A stretch of 64,000 nt of DNA from positions 1,674,001-1,738,000 of the forward strand of contig JAGYXB010001010.1 in NCBI GenBank assembly GCA_022495005.1, read 5' to 3'. The DNA comes from Rhyacophila brunnea (lineage: Eukaryota > Arthropoda > Insecta > Trichoptera > Rhyacophilidae). Position 1 is the first letter of the stretch. The number at the start of each line of letters is the position of its first letter. Positions 33,605-45,376 of this stretch are shown one piece after another. The notes beneath the pieces are model-generated. The model saw only the letters and a program-made list of their open reading frames with translations. It was not told the origin of the DNA and did no database searches. The position numbers and the translations under genes are program-made.

Positions 33605-33690
33605 TATATTGCAACCTCACCTGGAATCAAATTCAGAGCCCCGGATGAAAGGACAGTGCCTTATGTATAGGACTACGAGGACTGTATATT
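33605..33690 (-). mobile_element. tRNA-like SINE head, family 4 (inverted relative)
   Basis: Minus strand: CACTGTCCTTTCATCCGGGG and GAATTTGATTCCAGGTGAGG correspond to the unit at 33075-33143. A TA-dinucleotide tract adjoins its 3' side. Confidence 0.45.
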
Positions 33691-33984
33691 ATAGTTGTAT
33701 TTTTAGAACAAATTAAAGCATCACTATAAGAAGAGAATAATATTATATTGTCAGAAGTGTGGCAAAAAATAATAAACACAATTTAAATACAAATAAATGT
33801 CAACAATAAAATTGATCAAATAACTGACAGTTTATAAATTGTATTTTAAACGTCCCAATAATTTCCAGTGAAAATAAATATCACGATGTAAGAAATGTTT
33901 AATTATATTATCAGTGTATATATGTAGTAATATAATATATTATTATTTTTTTTAACAATTATGTTTTATTGGTATAGAAATAGC

Positions 33985-34115
33985 ACAATTGCTATCGAAT
34001 ATACATAATTTAAAACACTTCTGAGAAATATATAACTACTTACTAGAAATAGATATACTTATTATGTTCAATATTCTTATATATTGTGAATTATTTGCTG
34101 AATAAAAAAAATAGT
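33985..34115. mobile_element. internally deleted relative of SINE family 2
   Basis: The left part (ACATAATTTAAAACACTTCT) is family-2 body on the minus strand. The right part (TTGTGAATTATTTGCTGAAT) is family-2 tail on the plus strand, the same joint arrangement as at 34394-34725 but lacking the tRNA core. Confidence 0.45.
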
Positions 34116-34393
34116 TTATACAATTGCTATTATTATGCACACTATTTATGACAACATATTCCATATTATTTTTATAATAAACCATGGCCAATTTTGTCCT
34201 TCGTTATTTTCAATCATGTTATTATTTCTTTTACCTGGTTTATGTATGCAAATAATCCCAACTTATTATGGAAAATAATACAAATCAATCTATATAGTGA
34301 TATGTCCATTCTGATTCTCATTCAATATTATGTATTACAAATAACAAATAATTTTCATCGTTAAGCTATAGATTACAACTATAATAATTATGT

Positions 34394-34697
34394 AATTCAC
34401 AAGATTTAAGAATGTAACATTCTAATTATTGAACACAAATAATTTTGAAAATACTTCTGAGAAAATATAATATTATAACCAATAGAAAAATCTTTTTGAA
34501 AAAACTAAGACACCCCAAAGAAATCGAACCTGCAACTCTCGGGTATTGCGCCCGTGCACATATACCACTATGCTAAAGGAGTCATACTTAATTGCGACAA
34601 ATTTTAACTAAGGGTTTTTAATACTCACTGAAGCGCTTATTTTCCAAATTATGTATGTTCAATAATTAGAATGTTACATTCTTAAATCTTGTGAATT
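34394..34697 (-). mobile_element. SINE family 2 copy enclosed by a perfect 42-bp inverted repeat
   Basis: Bases 34394-34435 are the exact reverse complement of 34656-34697 (both contain TTCTTAAATCTTGTGAATT in one orientation). Between them, on the minus strand, lies an intact tRNA-like core: CCTTTAGCATAGTGGTATA A box and GCAGGTTCGATTTC B box, preceded by the GCGCTTCAGTGAGT leader. The left arm is the normal SINE tail; the right arm is a second tail in the opposite direction. Confidence 0.65.
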
Positions 34698-34854
34698 ATT
34701 TGTTGAATAAAAAAAATAGTTAATGAAAAATTATTAGCAAGTTCAAGTAAGTTACAACAAAAAATCTTGGAGTGATCCGTGACGTCGGTTAATAATTAAA
34801 GTAATACCTACATTGATTTAAAATACAAAAGCCGATCGCCAATAGTAGCTCAAT

Positions 34855-35060
34855 TTCGAAAGTGCTTCAGTGAGTATTAAAAGCCATTAGTTAAAATTTT
34901 TCGCAATTAAATATGACTCCTTTAGCATGGTAGTCTATGTGCATGGGCGCGATACCTGAGACATGCAGGTTAGATTCAGGTGTTTTACTTTTTTCAATAA
35001 GATTTTTTCTGTTGGTAATAATATATTTTCTCAGAAGTGTTTTCAAAATTATGTATATTT
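34855..35060 (+). mobile_element. SINE family 2, plus-strand copy
   Basis: The leader GTGCTTCAGTGAGTATTAAA, the core TCCTTTAGCATGGTAG and a degraded B box (AGGTTAGATTCAGG) are followed by the AAGATTTTTTCTGTTGG body. It sits about 160 bp from the inverted copy at 34394-34697. Confidence 0.6.
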
Positions 35061-35884
35061 ATGTAAGATTGGTGCATGTTTTATACAATTGAGTTCAATA
35101 TATAAAATAAAACTAAATACATAGTACGTATATCTTTATTATAATTATTGTGTTCATCAGATGAACATATAAAGACTAATGAATCATTCACATCATAATC
35201 TGATTCAATACATCAATAGGCTTATTTTATTGGCTCGATATAGCTAGTCAGGCACAAATAACATTGACCTTAGTGTATGTAAGGTATAATAAGATTAAAT
35301 TAACAAGATAACTAGTATTCTACAACCTTCTCTGTGTATTTTTATAACAATTAATCCATGACCGCGCTTTAAATGAAAATAAAAACGTAAATAATACTTG
35401 CTGACTTCAATAGATCGGAATAATCAGCACACTTACTTATTAAATAATTGAATATAAATGCGTTTGCGACACTTATTTAAATAAAATCTGATAGAATAAT
35501 AGTGTAACCAGTTATAGGTAAATGTAAGTAATGGTTTTTTGTAATTATGAAAAAAAAACTACTTCAAGTCCATGGGAACGAAAACAAGTCATATGGGTAT
35601 AACATGGACGTTATATGCATAATAATTAGTACCTATGTAGATTTATTTTTTGTGATAATATTTTTAATTTATTCATTAATTTACTTGTCCAGCATGTGTC
35701 ACAAAAAGTCAATTCGTATTAACTAGTGAAACTATACTTTAGTTTGAGTAAGCTTATGTTGTTCATATTCAAATACACAATGAAATAATATTTATAAAAT
35801 GTTTTCCGTTTTAGGCATTACTTTTAAAAATAGTTTTTGATATAGGTATGGCTTTATATTTACAAAATCAGTTATCACCAAAAA

Positions 35885-36180
35885 CAGGGCCGGATTTACT
35901 ATAAGTCTAAAAGAGTAATCGTCCAAGGCCCCGATACAGGGCCCTTCCAGGGCACAGATACAAAACATATAAATTTTGTGCGAATTAAAATTCCCATTGA
36001 AGAAATTTCATTGAATAAAAATTACTGTTGTAATTTATACAACCCGAGCATGCGTAATCAATCTTCAAAAATAATAGCCAAAAAATTTTACATATTGCAA
36101 TTAAAATAATAAAATCTGAATATAGTCAAGTTTTTGGGGTCCCAGTATGTTTTAGACCAAGGAGACTACTTCGAGTGTAC
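35885..36180. mobile_element. possible DNA-transposon terminus
   Basis: CAGGGCCGGATTTACTATAA followed by AGGCCCCGATACAGGGCCC resembles termini of hAT-like elements in animals. A similar stretch on the minus strand lies at about 49758-49784 (CAGAGCCAGATTAAGGCCC). No paired end nearby. Confidence 0.3.
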
Positions 36181-37569
36181 TTGTATGTCGTACTAAAGAC
36201 TGCAAAAATGCACATAGTATACCAGTATGCTATACCAATCTCGTGACCTATATACCTAGTTTAGTGGGTCAGTTTTGCAGAACTACGAATTGTTATAGTG
36301 ATTAAATCGAAATGTTTTGTTCTCTTGCGTCTTCTCAAACAAGTCTATCCCGGAGTGACATTTATGACAAATGCATATTTTTTATATATATTTACAGGGT
36401 TTTTTTAGTTTAGTTAATTGTAATTTCTGTTTTTTTTTGTATTTTAATTTAGTTTTGATTTGATTATAGTTTATGTATCCTTCTGTTATTGGGATCGTCA
36501 CTCCTTCATTTATTCGTATTTAATATCCATATATCTCATACATTTCTGTGAATATTCATGTAAGTGAATAAAGTATAATATATCGATGGTCTAATGTCAA
36601 TACCCAGTATCTGACCTATATGACGAAAACCTACCTAACCGATTTTTTTAAACGGTACATGTTCAAACACGTGCGTTAACATGATCTTACTCCCTACTTT
36701 ATTTATCGTTTGTCAATTTATGGCTACGGCCGTATGTTGTAACTTAGCCACTGGGAAATGCCAATAGAAATCGTGTATTTCAAAAAAAATACTACCTTAT
36801 TCTTAGGTCAATAATTTTGAATTTTGAATAATATTTATCACATTTGAATCGTCAAAGACATAGTTTATAATCAGTATCTTTAAATGTGTAAATCTTGCCC
36901 ATTTTTTGAATAATAAAATGCCTAATTTTTATCAAATTTGGGATCACAGAGATTATCAATATAATTTTTTATTGTAAATATTTCACTATAATAATTTAGA
37001 CATAAATTTACTAATGGTTTTATAAATGCTTTTAAAAATTAATAAATGTAAAAAATCTAAACACCACTTCACATGGACGTACTGAAATATGACTATATTC
37101 TAAAACATTAAAGCGAGAGGTTTAAAAGAATACTATTTTATGTAATAAAAATACTTGATGCAGTCATCAAATGTTTAAAATAAATATAAAGGATAATAAG
37201 GCTTCAAAATTATGTAAATAGATTATCAACAACTTTTAAGAAATGCCCAGAATCATGCTTTGAAAATAGCATAAAAGCTCCATTTTGACGTACGCTGAGA
37301 ATGTCCCCCCTTAATTATCTTGTTAAATTACACACTCTACAAAAAGGACTGCTTATTGGAACGCCGTTAGTTTATTTCTATACACTTTAACTTATATTAC
37401 TAAATTATATAATGATTTCTCTTTGTTTTTATATTTCAAGTACCAACTGTCACTCTTACGTTTAATAGTTTGTTTACGTAAGAAATTGCAAATGGCCGAC
37501 AATAATAAATTTGTTGCCTATGCAACGGAACAATTCTAAACTATAATATTATACTGTATAATCGTCACG
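36181..37569. other. AT-rich DNA, no feature seen
   Basis: No gene or element recognised. Confidence 0.3.
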
Positions 37570-37700
37570 ACTGCAGTACCATACTATGGCGTAAAGGTAG
37601 TGCGTTCGGCTGATAACCGAACAATCGGTGGTTCGAATTTAATCGAGTGCGTTTTTTTTCGTGTGAAAAAATAAATTGTCACATTGTCACAATTGTCACA
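37570..37700 (+). mobile_element. tRNA-derived SINE, family 3
   Basis: ATGGCGTAAAGGTAGTGCG (A-box region), a perfect anticodon-like hairpin CGG-CTGATAA-CCG, and GGTGGTTCGAATTTAATC (B box) are followed by GTGCGTTTTTTTTCGTGTGA and a TTGTCACA repeat tail. A second copy is at 49525-49630. The acceptor stem does not pair. Confidence 0.6.
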
Positions 37701-38304
37701 AAAAATCATGTCACACGCCAAAAATACACTCTGATCTGATTTTCGAAACGCACCTAAAGAAGTATAACTTAAAATTACCTTATATATTTATTTACGTTGG
37801 TGAATAATAGTGATGACAATGCAATATGATATGATGAAAAAAAAAACAAGAGCAAAATGGTTCAAAAGATCGTGTGATTCAGATTATTGTATCGTTTTAT
37901 GGTAGTATGTGTGTTTTAAGTAGGTGTTGGAGAAAGTGTCTTTTTGAGTTGAGACTTTTTTTCGCGTTTCTGATTCGGCGATGCGATAATTAATGATAAG
38001 AGCAAGAGTCATTCTTTTTTGTATACAACTCCCAGACATGACATCTCAAAAGTTCATTGTTATGTTACCGCCCATTTCTTTTTTTTGTCTTCATCCATGA
38101 GTGAATGTTTATCTGAAAAGAATACTCATATATATTATATATTACAATAATATATTATGATATAATATTGATTAACAGTGTTATAACAATGACAATGTGT
38201 TGCAAACTTTTTTTTTCCTTTTTGTCTCGAGCAGCTGTTGATTTTTTCGTAGTACGTAATTGTCTTGAAAAAATAATATGATTATTAAGTAAAACAACAT
38301 TGAT

Positions 38305-38467
38305 AATATTAATACTATCGATCGAAGGTACTTGATGAAATTTGAATTTAAATTCTAATGGATTTAAGTTTTGGACTATTCCATTTGAGTCGTTTTTGCG
38401 ACCCGGGTTACGCCTTTCGATATCTTCAGGCACTATGTACACTCACTAAAATGCAAATAAACACTGA
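38305..38467 (-). repeat. hammerhead-bearing interspersed repeat, copy 2
   Basis: Same 150-bp unit as 15741-15890, ending in the same TCAGTGTTTATTTG 5' end. Homology to copy 3 extends about 10 bp further on the 3' side (AGTATTAATATT). A 95-codon minus-strand open frame crossing it is incidental. Confidence 0.7.
38387..38444 (-). ncRNA. hammerhead-like motif, copy 2 (probably inactive)
   Basis: CTGAAGA, the GAAA loop, CCCGGG, GTC and both stem I segments (TGC/GCA, GAGT/ACTC) are kept. The essential GAAA after stem II reads GTAA, and stem II has lost a pair (ATC opposite GGC), so cleavage is unlikely. Confidence 0.55.
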
Positions 38468-38813
38468 CCACAAATATTACTAACTCTAACTTATATAACA
38501 ACTCAATACAATAAATACGATAGACAACCGTTAATTTCTATGAATATTTATCCAGTATCTACGTTTAAATACATCATGCGTTAGTATTGCACTCGACTGA
38601 GAGCTCAAGTGATCACACGAAATTGACAATGGTTGGATGTAGGTGTGCACCCCTTGACCCTCGTCTCACTTTACCACGCCACCACAGCCATATGGTCACT
38701 TTACCTAGACACTGGTGATAAATTGTTGCAAATGCATTATTTTAGATAACCTTTATCCTGTTACAATGAAGTCTATTTATATATTAGTTTTGATATTCTA
38801 TATCAGGGTTTCC

Positions 38814-39568
38814 CAAACTATGTTTCGCGAAACACCAGTATTTCGCCGAACCTGAATAGGTGTTCCGCGACCATTTGGAAAGGTTTTATACACTGCAACA
38901 CATTTAAAGATCTTCTACTAAGTAGAAGTAAAATAATTAAAACTAAAATAATTAAAGAATCTACTTCATATTGAAAGGCGAGTGATGATCAATCTCCTCT
39001 AATGTTTATGACGTCAAGTATCTAGATAGGTCATGGCTCCCACAAGGAGGGGCTGACAGGTCTCTAGCCTGGGGGCTATCGACCAGCCAATTGAGATAAA
39101 CACATATTACAAACATGTAATAATAGTAAAAAAATGTTAATAATATATGGTTTTACCACACTTGTCCATAATTGTGCTTATCAACATAAAAGTGGGTATA
39201 TTTAAAATACGAAAAATTGCTAAAAATACCCTTAATTTTACCTCGAACACCTTTTGGAATAATATGCAACTGTAGATCGTCACATTGCTATTAACCTTAG
39301 CGATAAGTAACGGACCCGCTTCAGGATGTGAGGGCCATGATCTAGGTACAGACGGAGGACCATCTTTTCTCGTGCGCATGGAAAAAATGGGGTACTTATA
39401 TTGTTTTTAACTGACCGGCAGACAAGTCTTGTCAGTTTCATGACAGTTGCCAAAATTGGCAGAATGGTTAGCTGCGCTAATAAATAGCCTACAAAATAAA
39501 CTAAATGTTCCGTTAAAATTTCCGGGTTTGCGAAGTGTTCTATTGCAGAAAAAGTTTGGGAAACTCTG
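38814..39568. mobile_element. 755-bp non-autonomous hAT-type transposon
   Basis: The left end reads CAGGGTTTCCCAAACT; the inverted right end reads CAGAGTTTCCCAAACT, both typical hAT termini. The flanking octamers TTCTATAT (38806-38813) and TTATATAT (39569-39576) differ at one base, fitting the 8-bp hAT target duplication. There is no transposase domain; the minus-strand open frames at 39137-39600 overlap one terminus and look incidental. Confidence 0.75.
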
Positions 39569-39996
39569 TTATATATGATCGGTACAAAAAAAATTGTCAA
39601 TTAACTATTGTTCTTGTAACTAGTCAAAACTCTGATCAAAAGGCAAATATTTTGAAAGGATAGACATGCACTTAAATGATATTATTACTTTAGGTAGATG
39701 GCCGTTTATAACAATATTTACTACATATATGATAACAACACATTGATCCTTCTAAAGAGCTTGGCAAATTTCCAAGGACTGATAAAAAAATTGGCGTTAC
39801 AAGCGAAGAGCTTTGTATTTACATTAATATCCCAAAAGATGAGTGTATGGTCGTCAAAATAATTCTGCGGTTTTAATGGGAAAATCTTATGTCACGTATA
39901 AATGAAAATGATATTTTATCTAGAAAATATTATTCTCTTTTGTGTATAAGTGAGTTTATTTTGAGTAAAACAACTTTGGGAGGTAGATACTAAGAG

Positions 39997-40237
39997 GCTA
40001 TCCATAGACTGAAACCGTATTCGATTTAGATCCGTGTGCCACACTAAACTTATGATTTTTGTTCATGAAAATATATTTTCATTAAATTTGTAAGTGTAAG
40101 TGTAGTGTATAAACGGATACCATCAGACGCTTAAAATATACTTTGTGGAAATATATTTCCATGATCAGAAAAGATAAGCTTAGTATAGCACACGGTTCGA
40201 AGCCGCATACCTACGGTTTCAGTCCATGGATGGTCCA
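39997..40237. mobile_element. 241-bp foldback MITE with 6-bp target duplication
   Basis: The arms are about 95 nt each: the left has ATCCATAGACTGAAACCGT, and the inverted right has ATCCATGGACTGAAACCGT. Further matches are CCGTGTGC, ACTAA(A/G)CTTAT and an AAATATATTT core. TAAGAG flanks both sides (39991-39996 and 40238-40243). Nearly the whole element folds into one hairpin. Confidence 0.7.
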
Positions 40238-40341
40238 TAAGAGTATATAAGAATATGAATTAAAATAGGCCTCAAAAACTGTGTTAAGGTTATAATGTTA
40301 GTTTTATTGTAGGTTTAAAAATGTAACAGTTTACAAGCATA

Positions 40342-41215
40342 TTGGTAAATCTCTTATCGATTATATTAGATGTAGAAACTGATTTAAGAACACTATTGCC
40401 ACGGAACCACAGAATTTACATACTATTTCGAAATCATAATTACTTCAATATATCATGCCCCATATTGGGGCATTGTAGAAGCACAAGGTCACGCCATTTC
40501 CCTCAGTCTATAGCTACGTTTTACGATCCCCACTATGTGAGACCTGCAGTGTGTATATCGCTCTAATATCACCACTGCAGGATGAAGAAGTGTAGGCTAT
40601 GGCAACGGAACCCTTGAAATTGGGCCACAGGGATGTCCCACTCTCTGGCGGCATCTGGAAACATGTACCAATCACGTGAAGCATTTTTTTCTTTATAACG
40701 CAGTACTTCTGAGTTTAGGGGGAAAAATATCGATCCTCAAATCTCAAAACTTTACACTTTTGATGCTTGGTGAGATGCCATGTCTCACGGAGCACAAACA
40801 TCATACTGTGTTACACAAAATGATATGTGGTGCTCATTCTCCTCACAGAATACAGCCTTGTCCTCCACGTGACGCCACGTCTTCGCTACACCCATGCGGA
40901 TTCCAAGGTCACTATAAAGAATTCTATCGCCGGCAACTGTGGAACTTGAGTAATTGAATCTGGTCATCATTTCAACTGGCCGACTGTAAACTCACAGAGG
41001 AGTATGGATTTCGTTTTTGCCGCATTCAGAGGAAGATTTATATGCTTCGATCACCATTATAGCACATTACATAATTTCCTGTATCAGTCATACAAAGAAA
41101 AATATAATTTATTTTTATCAACACGTGGGTATTTGAACCCATTTTTTGTATTGGCATCTTACGTATACTTGGTAGGGCAAGTTTTTATGGCGTCTATAAT
41201 ATGACGTATTCATAA
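40342..41215. other. GC-richer block with overlapping short open frames, unidentified
   Basis: Open frames of 61-93 codons run on both strands (e.g. plus 40676-40957, minus 40785-40970), interrupted by stops. Composition is clearly less AT-rich than the flanks, like the decayed LINE pieces elsewhere. I recognise no motif on either strand. Most likely an old retroelement piece; a decayed host exon is not excluded. Confidence 0.3.
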
Positions 41216-44200
41216 GAATGGGACAAGTAATCCGTTATTCAATTGAAGAGTAAATATTTACAATAACAATTTACTGCCCAGGTATGTTTGACTTTTAATT
41301 TTAATATCAATACATATTTAATGAGTTACTATATTTTGACAAGAAGTCACATATTAAATCAATAAAGATTTTTTTTTTTCAAATAATTATGTAACTTACT
41401 GGGAATATAAATACTATGGAGATATCGATTATTAAAAAAACTTTTAATAACTTTATAATTAAAAATATTGTGTTGTAGGTAGGTTATATAATTTTTTTTT
41501 ATACATTATTTGATTTTTATACGAAGCTAACATAAATCCAGAATAATAAAAACAATAACTAGTTTCTACAGTACGATAATACAAAAAATATAACAATTAG
41601 GTAACATTTTATATATTACAGGAAAAAAAGATGCAAGATGTGTGGAAGAGTTTAAACAAAACTTATAAAAAAGATAAAATACAAGTTAAGTTCTTAAACC
41701 AAAACATTTGTTCACTGTAATACTTGTGTGACTAAACAGAGGTAATAAACATATTAATAGACGAACTATTAGATAGAGAGTTGAAAATAAACAATAACAA
41801 ATAATAGAGTTATTTATCGTTTTGTCATATAATTAAATACATACACATTGTATCAATAAAACTCTCGATCTATTATTATTATCTAATTCAAAAATAAATA
41901 AAAATAAGAGACACTATAAATAGGAACTTATAAAAACGATTTCTCTAGACTCCCATTGAGGCAAAGTGTGCATACAGAATTATTGCTTAGCGCCCTCTGT
42001 AGACGTCAGCGAAAACTTTATTGGGAATGAAATAGTTCCCAAATTTGTTCACCCCTCTCCTTCTCCCCATAGCTAACTGAACTAACTGGGTACTGGGGTG
42101 ATATAATATATTCCGGTACTTACATATCATAAATCGCAAAAACGGAATATGTCCCTTGCGCTGGCGGGACAAAATGTGGAGTATGATATGCGTATACTAC
42201 GTTCGACTCTTCAAACAATGGCGCATATTTTCTTATTTTTTTTTTAATATTCCTAAGCTATAAATTTATTATTTCAAAAATATATTACCAATATTTGCTA
42301 AAATGATCCATCATGATGATCTAGATACGTGATCTTTAATCGAAACATCCTTACCAGTGAAGCTGCATAACATTTTTAGGTAATTAATTTTGCATATAGG
42401 TAAAGTTACTCTGTTTACTCAGTGCCTTTCAGATAACGAAAAGAAGTTGTACCTGACTTGAATTATGAGCTTTAAGTTGTATGCCTATGCGCAGACATTT
42501 TCCACTAAGATTGGCACCGCATAGATCAAACGCATTTTATTGCAAAGTCTCCCCCGGCAATCAATTTCACGATTGGAACAAAAACATTAATAATTTCGCT
42601 TTTCATAATCGATATCTTACTACTGGACGAGTGTATGGATTATTCCTCATTTTTTATTATACAAACTCTCTTACTCGGACATAATTTGTGAAATTGTTTG
42701 AATCATATTATTTAACTTGGAGATGGGTTGGTACTGTAGTTAATTTAGAATAATTCTTCTTATATTATATATTTTGGTGATGCCATCTACGTCGCCGTGG
42801 TGTCACAGTAAAATGTGATGCTTAATATCTAAGTAGTCGATAGTTACATAATATGGATTAACTCAGTAGCTATCCACATAAAGTTTATTCTGATATAATC
42901 TATTACTAACACACTTGTTTGGAAGCCAATTTTATATAAATACAAGAAAAAAGCGTCTGGTAAACGAGGTAGATCTCGATTCAGTTATTGGAAGAACAAA
43001 GAAAAAAGATATTAACTCAGGATACGGTCATAAGAATAAACTAGAAAACATTTTTGAATAATTACCCAAATTAATTGTGTGATTATAATAGGCAAATATG
43101 AAGAGACAAGATGGAGGCAGCTGATATCCATACCAGATTGTAGACCTAAGAATCAAAAAAATGTAATGTTTTTTATTATAATCAGACCTTCGAAGTGTTT
43201 TCTGAAAAAAACGTAGATACCGTAGATGTTTACGGTAAATATTATTTTAAACGTAGTTATATAATATGTAGTACCCAAGTAGTGGTTAACCCGTGGATTT
43301 TTTTTTAAAGAACATAGGTATTAAGATTTTTTAAATCACCACAGCAATTATATTTTAAAAATTTATTACCTTTTTTTTGATTCACTAAAATATTTTTGTT
43401 TTAAATATCTGATTTGAATAACGCACCAATTTGAAATAAAATGTTGTGTTCTATAATTATTTAAGAATTTTATATAATTATTATTCAAATATTAAAATTA
43501 TTGAACATAAAATAATTATTTTAAGTAAGTAAATTAAACAAAAAAAGATTTAATTTATTTTTACTGTCACTTTTGTATGTGGGTTGGTAAGTACTTATTT
43601 TAACAGATATTTTTTTTTGTTTAAAATATTTGTAATTAATAACAATTACGTAGGTACTAAATAATTTTGCAGTAAAATTTTACGACATGCGTTTGTTAAA
43701 ATGATCAAGATGTCATCGACACTTGGCCAAGGTCATTGGTTAAAAAAATAACCCATAAATCATTGTTTGCTGAAAAAAAATATTAACAAAGCCCGTTCCA
43801 TTATTCTTTAATTATGGGGCAGTAACCAGAAGTGATTTATTATTCTTTTAAAAATTAAATGCAGAAATAAACAGGAAACCGGTTCCGTAGGAAAAAACAA
43901 ATAACCGATCTACTTATTTTTAAAATCGCGCACTTAAAACGGATGTCATAACTGTGGAGCGGATAAAAAATAATTGGTCATGATCGCACAGAGTGTGTCA
44001 AAAAAACTTTACCTACGCCAATTTCCACACGGAGATTGTAACGACTATAAAAAAATATAATTATACGTTATATTCGCAGTAAAGATAGTCTATCAAGGAC
44101 ATTCGATTTTTTACCATCGGCGCATACATTAAATATTATTATCACTGAGTCAAAAAAACATTAGTTTTTCAATATGTCGATAATTTTTCATGGCCAAATA

Positions 44201-45059
44201 TTTGATTTTTTTGACATGCGTGGTTCATTGGGCTGCAATTTATTGATTTCATTTCACTTTTAATGGAATTTTATAATTATTATGACTTATTCCACTAACA
44301 ATAGGTACATATTGTTTTTTTAACAAATATGTGAATACCTTCACCATAACAAAAAAAAATTTTTTCGTGTTTTTTAATTATTGTTTAAATGTTATAAACT
44401 AGCAGTTAAAATTTAAAAAAAATATTTCGAATATTATTTTAATTCTAAGGTAATGATATACCGCAATACCTACGTCAAAATATAAAAAAAATGATATATC
44501 CAAAATACCGATTAAACATATAATAAATTTAATAGCACGTTCATATAGTTTCCGGGTGTCCAAGTGTGTTGAAGTCCAACATAAGAATTAATAATTATTA
44601 AGATATGTGAAAAATATTATAGTTTAAAATGTATTTAAATGCTGGACAGGATAAGACGTGTGTTAACTAATTAATGAATTGAATCGGCGTTTACGTGGTA
44701 GAAATCTATTATAACGGTCTTTTAAATAAAACATTTATTCCATGACAAGTGTGTTATTATGTGTAAACAAAAAGAATTACTGTCCTTTTGGTTATTGATC
44801 TGGATATATACAATTTATATTATATTATATTTATATACATTAAAAGACATATTTTTCTTTTAATTCAAAAGTATACAATTTGTATATGTTCTTTGAAAAC
44901 AAAGTGTTCTAATAGACAAATAAATTGCTGGATAAATATTTGATAAGTAAGTACCTTTTTCATAAATTTATTCATATTAGATAATGTAAAAAATATTTAA
45001 AAAATCCTCTTTTCAAATATAGAAGTCTATTTTTCAAACGATGCTTAGTTATAAATGTT
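41216..45059. other. AT-rich DNA, no gene seen
   Basis: A moderately GC-richer patch at 41940-42230 (AGCGCCCTCTGTAGACG) may be an old repeat. The rest has nothing recognisable. Confidence 0.3.
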
Positions 45060-45376
45060 TTAATGTGGTTTTGATAACATAATTTGCTCTATTTGAATGA
45101 ATGATGCAGATTTTTCAGGCAAAAAATATTTCTGGACTTTATGCTATTTTTTCAGCTTTTCTGTATTTATCTGAAGTAGTGTAGGTATTCTGATTAAAGT
45201 CACCAAATAATTTGTGTTTAATGTGGTTTTGATAACATAATTTGCTTTATTTGAATGACTGATGCAGATTTTTCAGGCAAAAAATATTTCTGGACTTTAT
45301 GCTATTTTTTCAGCTTTACAGTATTTATCTGAAGTAGTGTAGGTATTCTGATTAAAGTCACCAAATAATTTGAGTT
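45060..45376. repeat. two-copy tandem duplication, 158-bp unit
   Basis: TAATGTGGTTTTGATAACAT begins each copy (45061 and 45219), and CACCAAATAATTTG ends each. The copies differ at about six positions (around 96% identical), so the duplication is recent. Function unknown. Confidence 0.85.

Noticed and set aside
37575..37650. tRNA-Ile-like gene (CGG-CTGATAA-CCG hairpin)
   Set aside because: There is no matching acceptor stem, the T-arm is imperfect (GGTTCGAATTTAATC), and a diverged copy with the same tail lies at 49525.
38155..38442. 95-codon minus-strand frame
   Set aside because: It begins inside the hammerhead-bearing repeat and runs into unique AT-rich DNA; the other two repeat copies do not keep an open frame of this kind.
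39280..39600. 106-codon minus-strand frame, the longest in the window
   Set aside because: It starts outside the hAT-type element, crosses its terminus and has no protein motif; the terminus and target duplication explain the sequence better.
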